Shown here: positions 7,550 to 14,868 of the stretch, piece after piece
How the letters are laid out: each line of letters begins with the position of its first letter
Numbering within the stretch: position 1 is the first letter of the stretch
The notes under the pieces: model-generated
Database searches by the model: none
Told to the model about the DNA's origin: nothing
The model's input: the letters and a program-made list of their open reading frames with translations, nothing else
Virus record (IMG/VR): IMGVR_UViG_3300027759_005135
Coordinates: 1 to 24,533 of that record
Origin: a virus
Length of the DNA stretch: 24,533 nucleotides
Strand: one strand, 5' to 3'
Position numbers and translations under genes: made by a program

Positions 7550-8296
7550 TCACATTAAAGGTGTAGGTAAAGAAGTAACGCCAAAATCTTTACTTAAAAC
7601 TACATGATTGTGTATGTCATAAATTATACGATCCATTGCCATTGTACGAACTATATCTGTAACCATAATTCCAGATACCCAACCAGGAATAGGATACAAA
7701 GGCACAGGAGAACCAGCAGAAATGTAACCTGGTGTTAACATGCCCAATGTGGCGTAACATTGTAATCCAGCATTTAAATTACCTAATGCTGAAACACTTT
7801 GTGTTGCAGCCACACTACCCGTCACATTCAATTGGCCATCGACATTGATTGCTTGAGCCTGTAAACTAATATCACCAGATGAAGCAATATCTACATCACC
7901 TTTGCCAACTATTTTTGTGGTGCCATCAACTGTCTGTGTAACATCACCTTTGACTTGTTGAGTGACGTTGCCTTCTACTTTCATCAAACTATCACCTTTG
8001 ATGGTTACAACACAGGCACCTTCAATAGTAATATTACATTGGCCAGTAATTTGTACATCTTTATCACCTAAAACAATCTCGTAGCCATTACCATAAATTT
8101 TATGAACTTCACCATCAGGTTGCATCTCTAAGAATGTACCCGCACGATGTTGAACACGCACACGCTCTCTGTTTGGAGTGTCATCCATCTCTATTAAATG
8201 GCCAGATTCAGATTGTTGAACCTTATTGTATGGACATTCTGGTGGATTTTCCGAATCTACTACGACCGGTTCTGTCCATGAACTATCTATTGTCAT
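7550..8296 (-). CDS. 5: Tail spike needle, gp5 C-terminal beta-helix-like
   Basis: 248 aa. Residues ~20-60 (CPYNKVQQSESGHLIEMDDTPNRERVRVQHRAGTF and onward) match the region of gp5/VgrG proteins that enters the triple-stranded beta-helix. After this come repeated VxGxxxxx-type octads (TIEGACVV, TIKGDSLM, KVEGNVTQ, QVKGDVTQ, TVDGTTKI), the hallmark of the T4 gp5 needle. Three copies would form the membrane-puncturing spike under the hub. The OB domain of gp5 is encoded by the next gene upstream and no T4-type lysozyme domain lies in either piece, so the spike here is assembled from two polypeptides. The C-terminal ~50 residues (DRIIYDIHNHVV...) are of unknown role. SD-like AGGATGAG sits just before the ATG. 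Confidence 0.8.
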   Translation of the reverse strand: MTIDSSWTEPVVVDSENPPECPYNKVQQSESGHLIEMDDTPNRERVRVQHRAGTFLEMQPDGEVHKIYGNGYEIVLGDKDVQITGQCNITIEGACVVTIKGDSLMKVEGNVTQQVKGDVTQTVDGTTKIVGKGDVDIASSGDISLQAQAINVDGQLNVTGSVAATQSVSALGNLNAGLQCYATLGMLTPGYISAGSPVPLYPIPGWVSGIMVTDIVRTMAMDRIIYDIHNHVVLSKDFGVTSLPTPLM

Positions 8297-8304
8297 TACT
8301 CATC

Positions 8305-9246
8305 CTATGATAATTGTGGTATTACTGATGCTGTATTTCCGCTGGCTACCACTTCTTGTATATCAACAACGGCTTGAACTTCCGCTTTTAATTCATTCAA
8401 CACAGCCGTTTGGTCAGTTAATGTACTAACTACTTCTTGAGCAGCTTTTAATTCAACTGTTGCTTCGGCTAAACATTTTGCTAATAACGCTTGTAATTGT
8501 GCTGGCAGGCTTTGTATATATGCGACCAATTGTTGTAAATATTTTATGTATTCTTGATATGCTCGTATTTCATCAATAATGGGTTCTAATTCTTTTTGTA
8601 TTAATTTAATTTTTGCTTTTAATGCCAGAGCAACTTCTTTTGCTTCTTCAATAATAGGTGTGCTTGATGTGCCGGCCCACAAGCCTTCTAATGTTGTTCG
8701 TATTAACTTAACGATACCCATAACTTCAGATTTAATCACGGCAACATCTTTATTAATCTCTACGGCTACGTTACAAATGTGTGTACGATTATTGGCCGCT
8801 CGACCTTGAGGAGTATTTGAAACTACGCCTCTGGCTGAAGGTGATGTGGTGGGCTGTCCTACTGATTCTACAATAATACCAGCTGGTGGTTTTGGTGCCG
8901 CAGCAATTTGTGCTGGCGTTCTTGGATCTTGGAAGCCCGCATCACCACCGGCAGATTGTTTTATGCCAGAATATACTCCCATAACTACAGGATCTTGATT
9001 TGATTCACCATCAGCAAAAAACCCTACAACATATTCTCCTTCTTTAGGAGGTGAAAAACTTTGTGTTGAATTTGGTGAAACAAGACAAGCCGCCCATGGC
9101 AAATCTGCTGTAGGTATTAATTGTTTATTTTCTGTATGATAGCCAAAGATACGAACTTGGCACCGACCCAACTTTAAAGGATCATTTCGGCTTTCTACAA
9201 CACCGACCCACCAATTAAACCCATCTTTTCCAATAAAATTTTCCAT
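8305..9246 (-). CDS. 5: Baseplate hub OB-fold protein (gp5 N-terminal domain) with coiled coil
   Basis: 313 aa. Residues ~9-95 are a clear gp5/VgrG OB domain: GFNWWVGVVESRNDPLKLGRCQVRIFGYHT, then LPWAACLVSP and GEYVVGFFADGESNQDPVVMGVY. In T4 this domain sits on the gp27 trimer and carries lysozyme and needle. Here it is followed by a Pro/Ala-rich segment (~105-150) and then a long Ala/Leu/Glu/Lys-rich coiled coil (~195-300) instead of a lysozyme domain. The needle part is the next gene downstream (gap of 8 nt). It overlaps the gp27-like gene by 1 nt, matching their physical contact. The coiled coil probably trimerises the protein or takes the place of the linker to the needle. Confidence 0.8.
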   Translation of the reverse strand: MENFIGKDGFNWWVGVVESRNDPLKLGRCQVRIFGYHTENKQLIPTADLPWAACLVSPNSTQSFSPPKEGEYVVGFFADGESNQDPVVMGVYSGIKQSAGGDAGFQDPRTPAQIAAAPKPPAGIIVESVGQPTTSPSARGVVSNTPQGRAANNRTHICNVAVEINKDVAVIKSEVMGIVKLIRTTLEGLWAGTSSTPIIEEAKEVALALKAKIKLIQKELEPIIDEIRAYQEYIKYLQQLVAYIQSLPAQLQALLAKCLAEATVELKAAQEVVSTLTDQTAVLNELKAEVQAVVDIQEVVASGNTASVIPQLS

Positions 9247-10619
9247 TATTCTTTCACTGCCTTATTATAATCAGAATTATAATTAATGTTTTGATATGCC
9301 TGTGCTGAACTATCTTTAGCCAATTCTAAAACAGTTTGATAACCGGTTGGTACGATAATATGCCTTACAGCCGTGACCAAATATTTACCTGAATAAAATT
9401 TATCCATTTCTTTTCCATTTGCCATTGGCTTTAAAGATGGTAATTGAATATTCACCGTTCTACCTGCCGTTATCGAAGCATTTCCCGGTACTGTAGCTTT
9501 AATAATTGTATAATTGGCCAAAGCAATTTGAGCCGTTCTGGTTGGAATAAATGTTTCAACAAAAATGTCCTTGGCGACTCCCGCTTCTTTATCTTTAATA
9601 TATGGCACGCTCTGCTGATTAGAATTTCCAAAAAGTACTTTTATTGTTCCATCATAATTTTCATTAGAATTGTTACCAAATCTATTTTTTAATGTATTTG
9701 AAGGACTATTTGAATTTAAAGTTTTTGCCTGTGGTTTAAATTTATCATAGTTAAATGTTGTGGTTTTGTATTTTCGTGTTAGAGGATCAATTGTTATTAC
9801 TTTATTTGCAAATGTTCCAGAACTAATTTCTTCTAATGCATCAAAAGGTTTTACAATTTCATAATTTAATATACTCATAAATTTTTCTTGTGTACTTTCC
9901 ACATTTTCAGGTAAATTTTGCATTTGATATTTGTATGTTCCAAATACAGGATCAGTATACATTGATTGTAACGACCTAAAATTGTAACCATTCTGTGTTT
10001 CAAAGAATAACATATCAGCACCAACATAATTCAATGGTCTGGCATAAGTTGATAACCAAGAGATTGCTTCAAGTGGTTTTAAACGGGGTATAATAAAGTC
10101 ATAAACACCTTTGGTTTTTTCAATTACTTGCACTCTTTCTTTTTTTATTTTCAATTGTTCATATACTATATTTTCAATAATCTTATAAATGTATTCTCCT
10201 TTATAAGATTTACTAATTTTAATTTGTTCAGACAAAAGTAATTCTTCTGAACAGAAATACAAGGTATAAAATTCAGTATTTAAATTACCTGCTGGCACTC
10301 TTGGTCCAATTTTGTATACTCGAAACTTTTGTACATTTTCACTTGGATCATTTTTGATTTTACTGAATACAACCTCAATATATTCATTACCAGTTAACTG
10401 TAATAACTCAATAAAACCTTGTGAATCGGTTACTGTAATATAACCAGAAGAAACAAAATTGTAGATATCTTCATAATATGAAAACTCACCTAAAATTCTT
10501 TTCAATTCTATTCGTTGACCATTGGCAGTCAAAAAATTTAAAGTTTTTAAATTATAATCTTGAGGATAGTATAAACCAGGCGATTCGGTCCCATTAGAAA
10601 AAGATGCAATTTCAGCCAT
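9246..10619 (-). CDS. 27: Baseplate hub protein, gp27-like
   Basis: 457 aa (T4 gp27 is 391). It has the order of gp27/gpD-type hub proteins: an N-terminal tube-like domain (FSYYEDIYNFVSSGYITVTDSQGFIELLQLTGNEYIEVVFSK at ~46-88), a strand-rich segment with YTLYFCSEELLLSEQIKISKSYKG, then PRLKPLEAISWLSTYARP at ~173-190, a motif common to these hubs. The C-terminal part returns to a second tube-like domain (GNASITAGRTVNIQLPSL..., GKYLVTAVRHII). The trimer forms the centre of the baseplate, connecting the tail tube above to the gp5 spike below. Position between gp53 and gp5-like genes supports the assignment. Confidence 0.8.
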   Translation of the reverse strand: MAEIASFSNGTESPGLYYPQDYNLKTLNFLTANGQRIELKRILGEFSYYEDIYNFVSSGYITVTDSQGFIELLQLTGNEYIEVVFSKIKNDPSENVQKFRVYKIGPRVPAGNLNTEFYTLYFCSEELLLSEQIKISKSYKGEYIYKIIENIVYEQLKIKKERVQVIEKTKGVYDFIIPRLKPLEAISWLSTYARPLNYVGADMLFFETQNGYNFRSLQSMYTDPVFGTYKYQMQNLPENVESTQEKFMSILNYEIVKPFDALEEISSGTFANKVITIDPLTRKYKTTTFNYDKFKPQAKTLNSNSPSNTLKNRFGNNSNENYDGTIKVLFGNSNQQSVPYIKDKEAGVAKDIFVETFIPTRTAQIALANYTIIKATVPGNASITAGRTVNIQLPSLKPMANGKEMDKFYSGKYLVTAVRHIIVPTGYQTVLELAKDSSAQAYQNINYNSDYNKAVKE

Positions 10620-10620
10620 A

Positions 10621-11220
10621 TTATGTTGTCAACAATTGTTTAAATTGCTCTTCAAATTGGTTAACGTAAATTGAATTTAAAATTTTAATGTTTCTTTTTG
10701 ATTCATTCAAATCTAATTCATAGTCGTAGATACTGACTGCATTACGTGTTGTGGTTATTGTTACGGGTCCAGTAGGTAAAGTATACGTTGCTGTTTGAGT
10801 GATAGGCAAACCATCGTAAACATTTTCATCAATTCTAACTCTATTAACTGTGGTCGTTTGAGTATCAACATCATATTGTGTTATAACTTTTTCATAATAT
10901 TCTACTTCAGAATATATATTTGTTGAAGGATATTTGTCTGCAAGATATTGCTCAAACATCTTATACGTTAATGGCCAATCCCATTGAGGATCCAATAACT
11001 CATTTGCAAACAATACAATCCAATAACGATATGAATCACCATAGTATTTGTGTGCAATAATTTCTGGTGTATCACCTTCTTGTATATCATAGGAATAATA
11101 AATCAATGGATCTTTAAGTATTTCTGGTATAATACTTATACGAGCCAATAAATTAGTATAGACGGACGACACCCCGTTTTGTGTGTAGATAACTTTTGGT
11201 AGAGTATCGAAATATTGCAT
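10621..11220 (-). CDS. 53: Baseplate wedge subunit, gp53-like
   Basis: 199 aa, close to T4 gp53 (196). It contains the LysM-like core typical of gp53: YYSYDIQEGDTPEIIAHKYYGDSYRYWIVLFANELLDPQWDWPL at ~41-84, with the W-IVLFAN-x2-DP-x-WDWPL signature. Gp53 joins neighbouring wedges around the hub during baseplate assembly. It is packed tightly in the operon, 1 nt from gp27 and 2 nt from the gp48/54-like gene. The assignment is firm by motif and by neighbourhood. Confidence 0.85.
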   Translation of the reverse strand: MQYFDTLPKVIYTQNGVSSVYTNLLARISIIPEILKDPLIYYSYDIQEGDTPEIIAHKYYGDSYRYWIVLFANELLDPQWDWPLTYKMFEQYLADKYPSTNIYSEVEYYEKVITQYDVDTQTTTVNRVRIDENVYDGLPITQTATYTLPTGPVTITTTRNAVSIYDYELDLNESKRNIKILNSIYVNQFEEQFKQLLTT

Positions 11221-11222
11221 TT

Positions 11223-12185
11223 TTAATATCCTTGAGCAATTTTTTTCTTGTCAACAAGTTCAATTTCTTTGAAGTTCATTGTCAATGTTGTTTGTACTGG
11301 TGCACCATCGGTGTGTGCTGACCATCCGTTAGGAGCATAATTGACATCAATACTTTCAATAATACTTTCTGTTACTCTAGAAATACCCGTATTTGTTTTG
11401 CCATTGTATAAAAAATCTATACTAAGTGTGCTGGGCGGAATAAAAAACATACCAAAAGCCGCATCTGTTATTCTTGGCATTGAAGCTTCTTTAAATAATG
11501 TAATTATTTTTTTCACATCTTCTGCCTCTTGTTGAGAATATGGTGTAAATGTGAACGCCAATTGATACGACCTAAAATCAATGGAATCAAATAATAATTG
11601 ATTCAATGGATTTAAAGCTAGACCTTGTGTTGATAATGCCAATCGAGTAACATTAGATTGAATGGCTGCTGTAATATTTTTTGCTGCATTTTTAAATAAA
11701 ATACCACCGGCTTGAATTAGTGTATTTCTTAATCCTAAGTTAGTATGTGTTGCAGTATATTGAAAATTTACTGTATCTGGCATATACAATGCCACCGTGG
11801 CCACTTGCCTTTTTTCTCTCTTTGTAAGGCTTAAGTTTGCATTAGACGCAATCTCTTTGGCAACAGAACCAACATCTGTTACAGTTTTTGTTATTGCACC
11901 ACCTAAATTTGCAAAAGCTGCAGCTGTGCCTTCTCGAGCAGCATTAGAAGTTTCATTAGCTAAATTGCCAAAAGTACTGGTCAAATCAGTTTGATATGAA
12001 ATTGGTTTTGGCTCATTAATTGTGAATTTAATGGCGTGGCCTTTGGTGGCTGAACCTAAATCTCTAGGATACTGATAGTTTGCCATTTTATACTTGCTAT
12101 CAAACAAAGCACCTAAAGGACCTTTTGTTGCAGTACCGGGTATGGTTACCCCGCCAATTGAGGTTGGAATTGAAATGATGGCCAT
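11223..12185 (-). CDS. Baseplate tail-tube cap/initiator, gp48/gp54 family
   Basis: 320 aa. The second half has the tube-fold features of T4 gp48 and gp54: FRSYQLAFTFTPYSQQEAEDVKKIITLFKEASMPRI (~192-227), then FFIPPSTLSIDFLYNGK and ITESIIES-type strands with MNFKEIELVDKKKI at the C-terminus. The N-terminal ~120 residues are Ala/Thr/Gly-rich. These proteins crown the hub and nucleate the tail tube. T4 gp48 is 364 aa and gp54 is 320 aa; the two are related and I cannot separate them here. It is the first gene of the leftward tail operon, with a T4-late-type TATAAATA 29-36 nt upstream of its ATG, and it faces gp4 divergently. Confidence 0.75.
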   Translation of the reverse strand: MAIISIPTSIGGVTIPGTATKGPLGALFDSKYKMANYQYPRDLGSATKGHAIKFTINEPKPISYQTDLTSTFGNLANETSNAAREGTAAAFANLGGAITKTVTDVGSVAKEIASNANLSLTKREKRQVATVALYMPDTVNFQYTATHTNLGLRNTLIQAGGILFKNAAKNITAAIQSNVTRLALSTQGLALNPLNQLLFDSIDFRSYQLAFTFTPYSQQEAEDVKKIITLFKEASMPRITDAAFGMFFIPPSTLSIDFLYNGKTNTGISRVTESIIESIDVNYAPNGWSAHTDGAPVQTTLTMNFKEIELVDKKKIAQGY

Positions 12186-12213
12186 TGATTTCTCTTTTTA
12201 GATTGAACATACA

Positions 12214-12221
12214 TATTTATA
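12214..12221 (-). promoter_or_regulatory. T4-type late promoter for the leftward tail operon
   Basis: The minus strand reads TATAAATA here, an exact match to the T4 late-promoter -10 element, which needs no -35 because phage sigma and co-activator replace it. Initiation would fall about 6 nt downstream, giving a leader of roughly 20-25 nt before the gp48/54-like ATG at 12185. It lies in the only gap between divergent gene blocks, and this phage encodes a gp33-like late co-activator. The same octamer occurs elsewhere by chance in this AT-rich DNA, so location, not sequence alone, supports it. Its last base overlaps the gp4 start codon. Confidence 0.6.
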
Positions 12222-12655
12222 TGGCTTACCAAGGAATATTCAGACCAAAGAATCCTAAAAAATATATTGGGAATTCAAATAACATTGTGTATCGCTCTTC
12301 ATGGGAATGTAGAGTGATGAATTGGTTCGACCAGAACGAGGACATTATATCATGGGCAAGTGAAGAATTGATTGTTCCTTATAAATCTCCAATAGATAAT
12401 CGTTTTCATCGTTACTTTCCAGATTTCATAGTAAAAGTGAAAACCAGAGATGGAACCGTGAAAACGTTGATGATAGAAGTTAAGCCAAAGAAACAAACCG
12501 TACCACCAGAACCAAGAAAACGAATCACTAAACAATACATAACTGAAGTTACAACATATGGAGTCAATCAAGCCAAATGGAAAGCCGCTCACGAATATTG
12601 CTTAGACCGTGGTTGGGAGTTCAAAATAATGACCGAAGAACATCTAGGACTGTAA
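12221..12655 (+). CDS. 4: Head completion protein, gp4-like
   Basis: 144 aa from the ATG at 12221 (T4 gp4 is 150). It matches the gp4/gp50 family: MAYQGIFRPKNPKKYIGN at the start, YRSSWECRVMNWFDQNEDIISWASEE, then PYKSPIDNRFHRYFPDF, VKTLMIEVKPKKQT and a final CLDRGWEFKIMTEEHLG. The (H)RYFPDF...(I)EVKPKKQ pattern is a nuclease-like (PD-(D/E)XK-type) core. In T4 the protein completes the head after packaging, before tail joining. A longer reading to 12185 would need a TTG and would extend into the gp48 start region; the family start MAYQGxF fixes 12221. There is almost no Shine-Dalgarno. It heads the rightward operon. Confidence 0.85.
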   Translation: MAYQGIFRPKNPKKYIGNSNNIVYRSSWECRVMNWFDQNEDIISWASEELIVPYKSPIDNRFHRYFPDFIVKVKTRDGTVKTLMIEVKPKKQTVPPEPRKRITKQYITEVTTYGVNQAKWKAAHEYCLDRGWEFKIMTEEHLGL

Positions 12656-12667
12656 CTAAATACTTTA

Positions 12668-13258
12668 ATGGAATCTAAACTTACACAATTAGCCAATGCA
12701 CGTCCAGCTGATATGCAGATGGGCTCAAAAAAATCACTTGAATGGTTGAGCCAGAAGATTGCTGAATTGCGAGGTACTTCAAACATACCCGCAGGTATGA
12801 GCCGTGAAAAATTTAGACAAGTGGATAATTTCAGATTGGGTAAATTGTATTGTTTTTACTACGATCCAAAAGGTAAAGAAAGTTTGCCATATTATGACCG
12901 TTTTCCAATGGTATTGGCAATCGAGAAGTATAATGATGGTTTTTTAGGCCTAAACCTTCATTATTTACCATTTAATTATCGGCTGGCATTTTTGGGTAAA
13001 TTACTTAAATTTGCGGTCCAAGGCGAACCAGGAGAAATTGACAGGTTGAGAGTCACCTATGATATTTTAGTCGCCTCCAGGCGTCTTAAAGAGTTTCGGC
13101 CTTGTATTAAACGCTATCTTGCTGGTCACATCCAGTCAAAGATACTTGCCATCCAACCTAATGAGTGGGATATTGCCGCTTTTCTGCCGTTACAGCAGTT
13201 TAGAGGTGCCAATTCTGAAAAAGTGTGGCAAGAATCACTAGAAGAAATAAGGAACTAA
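12668..13258 (+). CDS. Conserved T4-like structural protein, probably gp2 (DNA end protector)
   Basis: 196 aa. The core GKLYCFYYDPKGKESLPYYDRFPMVLAIEKYNDGFLGLNLHYLP (~57-100) is a strongly conserved signature I associate with a T4-like virion protein usually labelled gp2 in environmental myoviruses. In T4, gp2 binds packaged DNA ends and protects them from host RecBCD, and gene 2 is the neighbour of gene 4, as here. The remaining sequence (FAVQGEPGEIDRL..., RPCIKRYLAGHIQSKIL, WDIAAFLPLQQFRG) gives no catalytic motif. The name gp2 comes from family memory and position. No convincing Shine-Dalgarno precedes the ATG, which lies 12 nt after gp4. Confidence 0.55.
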   Translation: MESKLTQLANARPADMQMGSKKSLEWLSQKIAELRGTSNIPAGMSREKFRQVDNFRLGKLYCFYYDPKGKESLPYYDRFPMVLAIEKYNDGFLGLNLHYLPFNYRLAFLGKLLKFAVQGEPGEIDRLRVTYDILVASRRLKEFRPCIKRYLAGHIQSKILAIQPNEWDIAAFLPLQQFRGANSEKVWQESLEEIRN

Positions 13259-13259
13259 A

Positions 13260-13940
13260 ATGGCAGGCAGCATTAGCGAATTTAAATCAAGTTTTCGTGG
13301 AGACCTAGCAAGACCACATAAATTTGATGTCAATGTTAATATTCCTTTGGTATTAATACCATACGTTGCTGGCGCACGGTCATTAAATTTTCGTTGCGAG
13401 AATGCTCAACTGCCAGGTAGAACGCTTGCCACCACAGAACAAAAAACATATGGACCAATTGAAAAGTTTCCATATCTAAACACCTACAGTGATATAGATT
13501 TAACATTTATTGTTGATGATGACATGCAACAGAAAATATTATTTGATGCTTGGTTAAACTTTATCAATCCGTTGTACAACAACAATATTCGTTACAAACA
13601 AGAATATGCAACCATATTAACAATTAATCAATATGATGTAACCAATAAAGTATCATATTCTATTAATTTGTATGATGCTTTTCCTGTTTCTGTAAATCAA
13701 ATGGATTTAGATTGGAGTGGTGATGGTTATCATAAACTTAATGTAACTTTTGCTTATACATACTGGCAGAATAATTCTATACAAGCACTTGGTATGCAGT
13801 TTGTTGATGCTGGTATTGCTGCTGTATCAAGCATTTTAAATGGTGGAGTAGAACCAACTCAATTTGGCATAAGTCCTCCAGATCAATCAGCATCTTTTAG
13901 TGCTGAGGCTTTACGAGAAAGAACTACAAATTTAATATGA
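13260..13940 (+). CDS. Tail tube-fold protein (gp19/gp54 family)
   Basis: 226 aa. The N-terminus SFRGDLARPHKFDVNV resembles tail-tube subunits that begin DLAR-x-N-x-F. The middle TYSDIDLTFIVDDDMQQKILFDAWLNFINP and YDAFPVSVNQMDLDWSGDGYHKLNVTFAYTYW are typical of the contractile-tail tube beta-barrel. T4 gp19 is 163 aa; the extra ~50 residues here form a flexible Ser/Gln-rich C-terminus, so this may be a second tube protein or a tube initiator (gp54-like) rather than the main tube subunit. A clear SD (AAGGAA) precedes the ATG, 1 nt after the previous stop. Confidence 0.7.
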   Translation: MAGSISEFKSSFRGDLARPHKFDVNVNIPLVLIPYVAGARSLNFRCENAQLPGRTLATTEQKTYGPIEKFPYLNTYSDIDLTFIVDDDMQQKILFDAWLNFINPLYNNNIRYKQEYATILTINQYDVTNKVSYSINLYDAFPVSVNQMDLDWSGDGYHKLNVTFAYTYWQNNSIQALGMQFVDAGIAAVSSILNGGVEPTQFGISPPDQSASFSAEALRERTTNLI

Positions 13941-13957
13941 TTATATAAGGAGTTATT

Positions 13958-14683
13958 ATGGCTTTACCAAAACTTGATGTACCAATTTATGAACTTGAGT
14001 TGCCTTTATCTAAAAAGAAAATTCGTTATCGTCCTTTTCTTGTAAAAGAACAAAAGAATTTATTGATGGCCATTGAATCTTCTGATTCAAATACTGTGCA
14101 ACAAAGTGTTCGAGATATTTTAAACAACTGTACAATTACAGAAGGTGTTGATATTGATAAGTTGCCTATTATTGATATCGAATATTATTTTATCAATCTA
14201 AGAGCCAAATCTGTAGGTGAAGTGGTTGAATCAAAATATAAGTGTAATAATATTGTTGATGATAAAGAATGTGGTAATATTATGGAAAAGAATATTGACT
14301 TAACTAAAGTTCAAGTTACGTTTCCAGAAAATGCAAAATCAGAGATTCAACTTACACCAAAGATTTCAATCAAAATGAAATATCCTGAATTTAGTGTGGT
14401 TAAAGATTCTTTAAAGTATGAAGATATTAGTCAAGTGACCTTTAATATGATTGCCCAATCGATTGAATATATTTACGATGGTGAACAATTTTATTACGGC
14501 CATGAGGCACAACCTGGCGAAATGTTAGAATTTGTAGAAGGTATGAACCAAGAACAATTCTCTAAAGTAGAAAAGTTTTTAGAGAATCTACCAAAATTAA
14601 AAGAAGATGTGAATATCACCTGTAGTAAGTGTGGCTTCAACCACACGATAGAGGTGGAAGGGTTAGAAAGTTTTTTCGGTTAA
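13958..14683 (+). CDS. 26: Baseplate hub/tail assembly protein, gp26-like
   Basis: 241 aa (T4 gp26 is 208). It opens with LPLSKKKIRYRPFLVKEQKNLLMAIES (~15-41), and continues NNCTITEGVDIDKLPIIDIEYYFINLRAKSVGE (~51-83). This is the T4_baseplate (gp26) family pattern. Two Cys pairs could bind zinc: C96 with C104, and CSKC near the C-terminus. Gp26 is needed to assemble the central hub. The frame ends SFFG at 14681-14683, but a canonical -1 slippery heptamer just before the stop leads into a second coding frame that would extend the protein to about 302 aa, reminiscent of conserved tail assembly chaperone frameshifts. Strong SD (AAGGAG) before the ATG. Confidence 0.8.
   Translation: MALPKLDVPIYELELPLSKKKIRYRPFLVKEQKNLLMAIESSDSNTVQQSVRDILNNCTITEGVDIDKLPIIDIEYYFINLRAKSVGEVVESKYKCNNIVDDKECGNIMEKNIDLTKVQVTFPENAKSEIQLTPKISIKMKYPEFSVVKDSLKYEDISQVTFNMIAQSIEYIYDGEQFYYGHEAQPGEMLEFVEGMNQEQFSKVEKFLENLPKLKEDVNITCSKCGFNHTIEVEGLESFFG
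14671..14677 (+). other. Programmed -1 ribosomal frameshift site, T_TTT_TTC
   Basis: In the gp26 frame the codons read AGT TTT TTC GGT TAA, so the heptamer T TTT TTC is correctly phased (X_XXY_YYZ). After a -1 slip the ribosome would read TTT TTT CGG TTA ACA and bypass the TAA at 14681 into the open frame ending at 14865. Short palindromes follow (GTTAAC at 14679-14684, GTCATGAC at 14690-14697), but I see no strong downstream pseudoknot. Confidence 0.65.
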
Positions 14684-14865
14684 CATTTCGTCATGACAAT
14701 CTGAGTAATTATTATAAAACAAATTTTGCTTTAATGCAACACCACAAATATAGTTTGACCGAACTTGAAAATATGTTACCTTGGGAAAGAGATATTTACA
14801 TATCTTTGTTAATTTCGTATATTGAAGAAGAAAATCAAAAAATTAAAGAAAGACAAAGAAAATAG
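14674..14865 (+). CDS. -1 frame extension of gp26 (gp51-position short protein)
   Basis: The open -1 frame encodes FRLTFRHDNLSNYYKTNFALMQHHKYSL followed by TELENMLPWERDIYISLLISYIEEEN and a basic tail. This looks like a real conserved sequence, similar in style to the short second frame of phage tail assembly chaperones. It has no ATG until 14734, where a separate 43-aa product would lose the YYKTNF segment, and no Shine-Dalgarno there. Translation by frameshifting from gp26 (240 shared residues plus 62) explains it best. A GTG at 14629 would give an independent 78-aa protein but sits inside gp26 with no RBS. In T4, gene 51 (hub assembly factor) occupies this position; I have not established homology. 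Confidence 0.65.
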   Translation, partial: FRLTFRHDNLSNYYKTNFALMQHHKYSLTELENMLPWERDIYISLLISYIEEENQKIKERQRK

Positions 14866-14868
14866 TAA

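Noticed and set aside
12185-12220. Upstream extension of gp4 beginning ISLFRLNIHIY
   Set aside because: It requires a TTG start, overlaps the divergent gp48/54 start and the late promoter, and does not fit the family N-terminus MAYQGxF.
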